Below are positions 9,153 to 16,201 of a DNA stretch of 16,201 nt, piece after piece. Origin of the DNA: Pigoraptor vietnamica (taxonomy: Eukaryota > Opisthokonta > Filasterea); NCBI GenBank assembly GCA_943704525.1, contig CALSCQ010002775.1, forward strand, positions 1 to 16,201, given 5' to 3'. Positions within the stretch are counted from its first letter, which is position 1. Each line of letters begins with the position of its first letter. The notes beneath the pieces are model-generated. The model saw only the letters and a program-made list of their open reading frames with translations, searched no databases and had not been told where the DNA came from. The position numbers and the translations under genes were made by a program.

Positions 9153-12100
9153 ACTGGACACGCAAGGTTGCACTCTCTACAATTGCTCGGACGTCGTGTT
9201 TCAAAACCCTAAAGCCTTTCCCTCCTCGCAGCTGCGTTCGAGACGATCGACAAGAACACGGGGCGCATTCCAGCGCTCACAGTGGCCGTGGTCGTTTCGG
9301 ACGCGTTCATCTTCCTCGCTTACATCAGCATACCCATCGAGCTGCTCTTCTTCACGCGCCGCCGGCGACACCTGCCCGTGCGGTGGATGTTCTATCTCTT
9401 TGGGGCGTTTATTGTGCTGTGCGGCCTTACGCACCTCATACAAGTGTGGTCGCCGTGGGTCCCCATGGTTGTCCTCATAACCGTTGTGAAAATCGCAACC
9501 GCCGTCGTTTCGTGCGTGACGTCGGCCGCCCTCATCACGGTGCGTTGCATTGCCGCGCAGTCGCTACGTCACCCCAAATTCACCATGTCGCCGTCGATGA
9601 TCGCATGTCGGATGCTGTCTGATGCGTGCCGTGCAACGCATCCAAACGCAACTGCGGGTCTCTCTCTCCTTCCCCTTTCCCTCTCTACGAAACACACACA
9701 CGTGCACGATCGGCACCATCGCACCCGCGCACACATGTCCGTGCCGCACATTTTCGCACTCTGACCCCATCTGTTACTGTTCGCAGGTGATGCCCCAGCT
9801 GCTTGCGCTGCCGGACTACGCCATTCGCCTCGAGAAGGAGATCGGCGAGCGCCTTGCGATCGAGCAGGACCTGCAGAAGGACAACGAGAGCGGCCGCGTG
9901 CTCAGGCGACTCACGCACAAGATCCGCCGCACGCTCGACAGCAGCGTCATCCTCTCGTCGTGCGCAGAGGCCCTGCGACAGCAGATGCGCCTGTCGACGT
10001 GCGCTCTGTTTCTCCCAACGCCGACGTCGGACGGGCAGGCGTTCCAGTGCGTGAGCGCGTCGTGTGCGGCGGAGGGCGAAACGGCGGGTCTTATCGGGCG
10101 CCGAATCTCGAAGACAAACTCCGTGATCCAGGCGTTGGAGAAGGGAGAGGCCGTCGAGTGCAGTCCCACCGAGCTCTCGGAAATCTTCGGTGGAGGGCCC
10201 TACCGAAATTCGGCCGTTATTGTGCGCTTCGGTCTGTCCGACGCTTCCGACGGCAGCGCATGTGACGACGACAGAGGGTCCGTTGCGGGCGCGCGTGTGC
10301 TCAAGTCGCCGGATGCCGAATTGCGGTCGCTGAGGACGCCGGATGACGACGACAGCGCAGAGGATAACGACGACGACAGCGCGCCCGAAGATGCACCGCT
10401 GTTGGGCACGCCCATGCGCCGCCCTCGCAAGCGGAGGTCGCGGCCGCCGTCGCGCGCGGGGAATGGGAAGAGCCCTGGGATGAGGCGTCGGTCGCCGGTG
10501 GGTCGGAGCGCGGGGCGGGACGCGGAGAAGTATGGGCTGCTGGTGGCGTACTCAAGCCAGCAGTATGGCTGGGATGTGCGCGACACGGACCTCTTGGAGG
10601 ACCTGTCGGACCAAATATGTATCGCGCTGAGCCAGGCTGCCCTTATGGAGCGCGAGAAGGTGCGGTTTTCGTTTGCCATACATGGGATGTTCATGCCTGT
10701 TGCATTTTTGATACTTGTGGGCGACGTGTGCGTGACTCTCTGTGTGTGTTTGCATACGCGTGGTTATTAGACACCTACTTACCCTTACCCCTCGCGACCC
10801 GTGTTTGCGTATGCGTGGTTATTGGACCCCTGCTTACCCTTGCCCCTCGCGACCCGCAGATCCAATCGCGCCGCCTCGTGGAGCAGAACGAGGAGCTTCA
10901 ATTGGCGCGCATTGCGGCGGACACTGGCATGCGCGCCAAGGCCAACTTCCTCGCCGTCATGAGCCACGAGGTGCGCAACCACCCACACGCACTTTCTCGC
11001 AGTTGCCCCCACACGCCTCCTCCCCACTTTCCCCACTCTCCACACTGTTACTCACACACGCCCTCCTTCCCTCTTCCCCACTCTCTGTATTATCATGCAC
11101 GCACGCACGCACGCACGCACCAACCTCCTCTCTTTTCGCTCTCTGTTCGCGAAAACCGGTTCTCACTCTGCCACTATCGCGCAGATTCGCACGCCGCTGT
11201 ACGGTGTCATTGGCCTCGCGGAAGTTCTCTCGCAATCGGATCTCAACGCCGAACAGCGCGAGCTCCTCTCCACCATTCGCGCAAGCGGCGACATTCTCCT
11301 CAACATCCTCAACGACGTGCTTGATTTTTCCCGATATGAGGGCGGCGCCGTGGAGCTCGAGCGACGGCCGTTTGACGTGCGTCGCTGCGTGGAGGACGTG
11401 GCGGAGCTCGTGAGCTTCAAGCTGACTTCGGACGAAGTGCACATCAACTACGCCGTGGACGGAGCGGTCCCTACCGCTGTTGTGGGCGACGACACGCGCC
11501 TCCGACAAGTGCTTATGAACTTGCTATCGAACGCCATCAAGTGAGTGGGGATGCCGTGTCTGGGGCGTCGTGTGTCACGTGTGCACGTCACGTGCAACGC
11601 GCTCGCCAGTCCCTCTCTCCGGCCTCCCTTTTTGCGTGTCGCTTCTGTGCGTCATTCTCAACCGACTCTGACCGTGTTTCAGGTTCACCGAGCGCGGCGA
11701 CATATTCGTCAACGTGCGCATCGCAACCCCGTCGGACATCGCCGCCGCCGCGCAAGTGACGGCAGACGTGCGCCACATGCACGAGCGCAACCACGCCATC
11801 AGCGCTGCCCCCGAGCGGCACGACGCGGGCGACGGGAGGCGCAGCGCACTGTCGTCGGGCGCCGGCGCGCACGGTGGAGGGAGCATCGCTCTCCGCGTGG
11901 ACGTGGAGGACAGCGGGATTGGAATTCCGGCGGATCGCATTGCGCATCTCTTCCAGAATTTCGTGCAGGCGGACTCGAGGTGGGCGTCTTGTTCGTTTAC
12001 ATTCAGAACGCACTAAGTTGCGGGTCTTCATGTGTGTCCATTTGTTTCTCTCACTCGTGTGACCCCTGCGATCTCTCGCTCGCATGACTTAGGCGAGGCA

Positions 12101-13654
12101 CATTTGTAATGTTCTTGTTGATCCGATATCACATTCTCACACGCCCACTCACTCAAACAGCATGACGCGACGCTACGGCGGCACTGGGCTCGGCCTTGCC
12201 ATCTGCCGCAAGCTCACGCAGCTGATGGGAGGCAACATATGGGTCTCAAGCATAGTCGGGCGTGGGTCCAAGTTCACCTTTGTCGTCACGTTCGGCACCT
12301 CCGACGACCCTCCTTCCACCCCCTCCGCCCCGCACTCCATCCTGGCGCGCGATGGGGACGCGACCGTGCTCGTCGTCGACCCGTGGCCCGCAGACGCACG
12401 CGCCGTCAGCCGCGCGGTGAGCGAGATGGGCGTGCGCGCCCTGACGTTCCCCTCGATATCGGATGCCGCACAGTACCTCGAGACCACGGGCGGACAGTCG
12501 GTGGCGGGCCTGTTCGTGGACGTGCGCGCTGCGGAGACGTCGGCCAACGCCACGCTGCGGCTGCTTGCGCACAGCTTTCCCGTCGCAGTGCTCGCGACCT
12601 CCCGCCGCCGCATCGACGCAGCGCGAAAGTCGCACGGTTCGCTTGTGGTCGCGGCGCTGTGCAAGCCCGTGAAGCGCGAGGCCCTCCACGCCGTGCTCGA
12701 CCGCATCTCGGAGGCACGTGACCGGACGCGCGCGTCGTACTCCGGGTTCCTGTCTTTCACCGAGGCGCAGAAGGCGCGACGCGGGCCGAGTGGAAGCGAG
12801 CGGAAGCCGTCGCCTCTGGATGTCGGCCGGCAGTTGAGCGGCGGCGAGGACGAGCGGAGCGTGAACAGCAGCGGGAGCGATGGCGAGTTCCCGTTGGGCA
12901 AGGTCGCGCCTGCCCCAGATTCGCTCGGTAACACGGCGCGCGAGTGTCCGCTGGACATTCTCGTGGTGGACGACGACTCGATGTGCCGGAGCGTGACGAA
13001 AGTGCTACTGCGTCGGATGGGGTACGAGCCCGACACGGCCTCGAGCGGCGCGCACGCTGTCGAGCTCGTCCGAAACAAGGCGTACAACGTCGTCCTCATG
13101 GACATTTCGATGCCCGGAATGGTGCGTTGGGCGGCTGTTTCTAGCCTTTATGGTGTTTTGTTTGTGCCGGTATGCCTGATGTAGGTGGACGGCTTGTGCT
13201 ACCCTCGTATGGCGTTTGTTGCGCCAGTGCACAATGCGTTATGGCGTGCTCTTCCATTCATGAGTCCGCTGGGCTTCTATGGGCCTGGCGCATGATGAGT
13301 GATAGCGCACACGCTTGCCTTTACTCGCATCCGTCACGACAACTACTCTTTGCTCACGCTGTTTTCATGTCGGCGTCGCAGAATGGCGTGGAGGCGATGG
13401 CGGCCATTCGCAAGCTGTTCCGAGAGCGCTCCGAACAGGCTGAGGGCTCGTCAGGCGCACCACAGACAATGACTCCACGCGTGCCGTGGATCGTGGCCGT
13501 GACGGCGGCTGCAACGTCGAACGAAGGCGCGACGCTGCTTGCGGAGGGCTTTGACGCGTTCATTCCAAAGCCGGCGAAGGCGTCGAGCATACGCGACACG
13601 CTCGTGCGGCTCGTGCACGGAGCGCCAGTGGGGGAGGCGCTCGCGACAAAGTGA
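8059..13654 (+). CDS. Ethylene-receptor-like hybrid histidine kinase (ectodomain, ethylene-binding membrane domain, GAF, HisKA, HATPase_c, two receivers), 9 exons, 1284 aa
   Basis: Exons are 8059-8545, 8745-8933, 9232-9539, 9787-10659, 10860-10970, 11185-11540, 11683-11979, 12161-13121 and 13382-13654; all junctions keep frame. Residues 17-40 look like a signal peptide. Residues 41-235 form a probable lumenal or extracellular region with four N-glycosylation sequons (N102, N119, N135, N167) and two Cys (C127, C180). Residues 240-328 hold three membrane spans matching the ETR1 ethylene-binding domain, with D249, Y256, P260, E262, C289 and H293 conserved. A GAF domain (about 365-610) carries a low-complexity insert at 479-573. 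The linker and H-box ([12 protein letters not shown], phospho-acceptor H655) follow ETR1. The N box ([11 protein letters not shown]), G1 (EDSGIGIP) and G2 (GGTGLGLAI) boxes are present, so kinase activity is expected. Receiver 1 (about 940-1055) has D994 and K1042 but VDPW in place of the acidic pair. Receiver 2 (1138-1275) has D1144-D1146, D1188, T1235 and K1257. The ligand is inferred, not shown. Confidence 0.92.
8980..9150. repeat. CA-rich minisatellite with 29-bp units in histidine kinase intron 2
   Basis: Units beginning GCACAAAA start at 9001, 9030 and 9059 (29-bp period), then a shorter variant at 9083. They continue into a plain (CA)n run ending at about 9150. The intron is 8934-9231. 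Confidence 0.88.
10746..10855 (+). repeat. 55-bp tandem duplication next to the 3' splice site of histidine kinase intron 4
   Basis: Copy 1 is 10746-10800 and copy 2 is 10801-10855; both run from GTGTTTGC to CTCGCGACCC. I count 6 differences in 55 bp. Only the second copy is followed by GCAG, the acceptor used at 10859. Confidence 0.92.
11095..11121. repeat. (GCAC)n repeat in histidine kinase intron 5
   Basis: About six GCAC units lie in the intron 10971-11184, just upstream of a pyrimidine-rich stretch. Confidence 0.85.
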
Positions 13655-13987
13655 AGAGGGAAGCGCGTGTTTGCGTGACCATTCAAACTCGTTACAAGCG
13701 CTCGCCTCGGATGTGCGAGCGTCTTCATAATGGGGGTTTGCGGTTGCGGTGCTGTAGCTCGTGCGCGCTGTTGTGCGCGTCAGCGTAACTTAATGTGAAA
13801 TGAATTTGCGCGTTGCCATTACGCCGTCGCCGTTACGTCCGCTCGTGTGCAAACAGTGTGTCAGTGGCGTACAAGCAGAATTTTTCTGTATTGGGAAGTA
13901 AACGCGCACGAACGCACGCACGCGCGCACGCAGGGCAATCGACATTTCATACATCTGAATGCGGTTACTTCCACACACGCCACGGGC
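13655..13987. other. Convergent 3' spacer between histidine kinase and branching enzyme genes
   Basis: The two stop codons face each other across 333 bp. Both 3' UTRs must fit here or overlap. I see no AATAAA on either strand and no coding signal. A short GCAC/GCGC-rich patch lies at about 13909-13931. Confidence 0.6.
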
Positions 13988-15207
13988 TCAGTCCTTGGCC
14001 CACACAATCGCCGAGCGCGAGGGAAGATACACCTGCGCCAAACACCACAACACACGTCAGTCCAATCGCACCGAAGGCACTTCGTGTGTGTCCATATCGC
14101 AAGAGTAAGTACGATTTGCTTTGTATGTGTGTACATGCGTGTACGAATAGCTAGTGCTTTGTATGTGTACTTGCGCACATGTATGTACGAGTGCGCGTGT
14201 GCACGTGTGCGCGTTCCCACAGCCCACCAGCATCGAGTTGGCGCGGTTGTGCCACGGCTCGGGGAATGTGAACGAGTCGCAGTTGGGATCGATGCGCCCG
14301 TGCCCGCCGTACTTGGCGGAATCGCTGCACAGCACAATGCGGTAGCTGCAGGAGGGAAAGAGGGCGTGTGAGTGTGTGTGAGAGTGTGTGTGTGTGTGTG
14401 TGTGTGTGCGTGTGTGCGTGTGTGTGTGTGTGTGTTACAGAGAGGGCACTGCTGATATCGCACACGTTAGTGAACCTAAGAGGCGTACACTGAAGCTGAA
14501 TTGGGCTAGAGGTCTCAGTGCTTGATAAACAGTCGCGAGTGGATGGGAGTGCGGGGACAGACTGAGAGACACGTCAGCTTGCGGCACACAGATAAGAGAG
14601 CAGGAGTGAGGGGGACAGGAGTCCAGTGTGTCTGGACTCACCGGCCAGGCATTTGGACGCCGATTCGGTAGTCCGCAAAGCTCGACGTCGCGTGGAAGTT
14701 GAACGCGAACAGGAGACCCGCCCGCTCAAAGACGATCACCTTGTCGCTCTCGTGCTTCAGGCTCACGTACGCCTGTTGGGGATGGGGAACGAACGAAGAA
14801 GTGCAGAACATTATGTTAGATGAGAGACGCAGACGGCGCTTTCAATCGCCTCACATCAGCGAACTACGAAAGAGTGAATGGCAAAAAGAGTGAGTGATAT
14901 TGAACGAATGTGGACACTATCGAGGCAGGCGGGCATGGAGGGGCACAGGCAAGAAGAGAGGACAGACGGGTGCGGACGTGCGCAAGTGATGCGGATGTGC
15001 GCACGTGCCTGCGGAGACGCGAGCCAGTTGAAGGCATGGTCGAGGGCGTTCATGTCGCGATCGAATTCGTTGAGAAATTTGTAGCGGAGAAGGCCGTCCT
15101 CGACGAGGTTCCACTGGCGACGCGCGTAATGGAAGCTCCCGCTGCACGCGCGTTGGCCCAGTGTCAACAAAAGAGCACGGAGAAACAACACACACGCGCG
15201 CATGCAC

Positions 15208-15306
<99 letters not shown>

Positions 15307-16201
15307 CACCCACTTGTTCCCCTCGCGCGGGAAGTCGAGCCACTCCGGGTGCCCAAACTCGTTCCCCTCGAAATTGAGCCATCCCTCTCCGCCGAGGCCG
15401 TGCGTAAGCAGCCGTATCATTTTGTGCAGCGCAATCCCGCGGTCGATGATTGGCGTGAGTGCCGTGAGCACGGACATGTGCGTGTACATCTCCTTGTCCA
15501 TCAGCCAGAAGGCAATCGTCTTGTCACCCACAAGCGCCTGGTCGTGAGACTCGGCGTAGGCGATGGTCAGCTCGCCGTGCCTGCGCGTGCAGAGAGTGGA
15601 GTGGGAGACGCCGTTAACATCCGCGCGGTGACAAGGATGCATGCACACATGTTAGAGACAAGCACGCACACACCCGCACGCACACATACCCGCATGAACA
15701 CATACACACAATCGCGCACGCACGCACACGCTCACACACAATCGCACACGCCTTCACATGCCCGCCCACCTGCGGTTTGTGAGCGTGTGCACAATGTTGC
15801 CGATGTTCCAGTCCTCGTCGCGCGTTTCCTTGAGAAGCTCAATCCACTTGTCCGGAATGGCCATTCCGAGGCGATAATCGAAGCCAATGCCGCCCTCCGC
15901 CACGGGACGACACAGGGCAGGCATGCCGCTCACGTCCTCGCCGATGGTGATCAGGCTGCGCACCGAGTGGCGAAAATGGAGAGGTGAGAAAGGAGATGGA
16001 TGTCGTGATCCGCTTAAATCATAGACGTGTGTCCATCGACTCCTCTTGAGAGAGAGAGAGCGAGAGGACGACAAGAATGAGCAGTGCACAGGACGTGGAA
16101 TGGATACGAAGGAGGTGTGTGTGCATGTTTTTTTCGCGTGTGTGCTGCGCAGACGGACAAACGGACCGGGGTATGTGTGTGTGTGGGTGGGTGGGTGGCG
16201 G
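13988..16201 (-). CDS. GBE1: 1,4-alpha-glucan branching enzyme (GBE1/GH13 type), C-terminal 293 aa; 5' part lies beyond the window
   Basis: The enzyme makes alpha-1,6 branches in glycogen by transferring alpha-1,4 glucan chains. Exons seen on the minus strand are 15955-15770, 15580-15314, 15141-15009, 14772-14642, 14345-14228 and 14032-13988 (stop at 13990-13988). The first listed exon starts with the last base of a codon, and 15956-16201 reads as intron, so the N-terminal part, including the GH13 nucleophile Asp, is to the right. Two GH13 signatures are present: [14 protein letters not shown] with the acid/base Glu (codon 15939-15937) and [13 protein letters not shown] with the third catalytic Asp (15543-15541). 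[43 protein letters not shown] and [13 protein letters not shown] follow in the order found in eukaryotic enzymes. [14 protein letters not shown] resembles animal/fungal GBE1 more than plant starch branching enzymes. The end is [14 protein letters not shown]. One intron, 15008-14773, has a GC donor. Confidence 0.94.
14365..14436. repeat. Interrupted (TG)n microsatellite in a branching enzyme intron
   Basis: The tract lies in the intron 14641-14346, close to its 3' end on the coding (minus) strand, where it reads (CA)n. Confidence 0.93.
15209..15304. repeat. Pure (AC)48 microsatellite in a branching enzyme intron
   Basis: The 96-bp uninterrupted AC run lies in the intron 15313-15142. On the coding strand it is (GT)48 and begins nine bases after the start of the intron. 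Confidence 0.97.
15656..15752. repeat. CA-rich degenerate repeat in a branching enzyme intron
   Basis: Mixed CACA, CGCA and CCGCA units lie in the intron 15769-15581. Confidence 0.75.
16165..16201. repeat. (TG)n/(GGGT)n patch at the right edge, within the branching enzyme intron
   Basis: GTGTGTGTG passes into GGGTGGGTGGGTGG. The region 15956-16201 shows no branching enzyme exon and is read as an incomplete intron. Confidence 0.75.

Noticed and set aside
12173-13105. 310-aa minus-strand open frame
   Set aside because: It mirrors the GC-rich kinase exon 8, which carries the G2 box and both receivers in the plus-strand frame. It shows no known motif.
15005-15008. GT donor four bases downstream for the branching enzyme intron
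   Set aside because: It would add four bases before the conserved AYVSLKHE exon and destroy the frame; the GC donor keeps both frame and alignment.
14910-15987. Plus-strand open frames of 155 and 261 aa
   Set aside because: They are antisense to conserved branching enzyme exons and contain a long His-Thr run from the (AC)48 repeat.

Overview
This is a GC-rich, intron-dense stretch of nuclear DNA from a unicellular or simple eukaryote. It carries four protein-coding genes, all split by spliceosomal introns. I rebuilt every gene by finding conserved exons and joining them at splice sites that keep the reading frame; the six-exon segment of the last gene is cut by the right edge of the window. 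About half of the window is coding. The 29 complete introns are 114 to 321 bp long and many carry (CA)n/(TG)n microsatellites. The gene set (mevalonate pathway, GBE1-type glucan branching enzyme, diflavin reductase, hybrid histidine kinase) fits a protist or early-branching opisthokont, amoebozoan or apusozoan better than a land plant or chlorophyte, but the lineage cannot be fixed from this window.

Layout: (1) 87-3148, minus strand: diphosphomevalonate decarboxylase, 11 exons, 400 aa, complete. (2) 3149-3689: divergent intergenic region holding a (TG)n tract of about 210 bp. (3) 3690-6873, plus strand: NADPH-dependent diflavin oxidoreductase of the NDOR1/Tah18 family, 7 exons, 722 aa, complete. 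(4) 6874-8058: 1.2 kb without a recognisable gene. (5) 8059-13654, plus strand: a 1284-aa transmembrane hybrid histidine kinase, 9 exons, complete. (6) 13655-13987: short convergent spacer. (7) 13988 to beyond 16201, minus strand: the C-terminal half of a 1,4-alpha-glucan branching enzyme.

The most interesting gene is the histidine kinase. Its membrane domain matches the ethylene-binding domain of plant ETR1-type receptors, including the copper-ligand Cys and His in a [13 protein letters not shown] motif. The GAF, linker and kinase parts also follow the ETR1 order. Unlike ETR1 it has a signal peptide and a glycosylation-site-rich ectodomain before the membrane domain, a large acidic/basic insert in the GAF domain, an intact kinase core, and two receiver domains, the first partly degenerate. 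I infer an ethylene (or other small olefin/copper-dependent ligand) sensor in a probable non-plant eukaryote.

The four genes look like neighbours by position only: isoprenoid synthesis, cytosolic Fe-S assembly, signalling and glycogen synthesis. Shared features are a biased 5' splice site (GTGNG in 27 of 29 introns), one GC-AG intron, and several tandem duplications inside introns.
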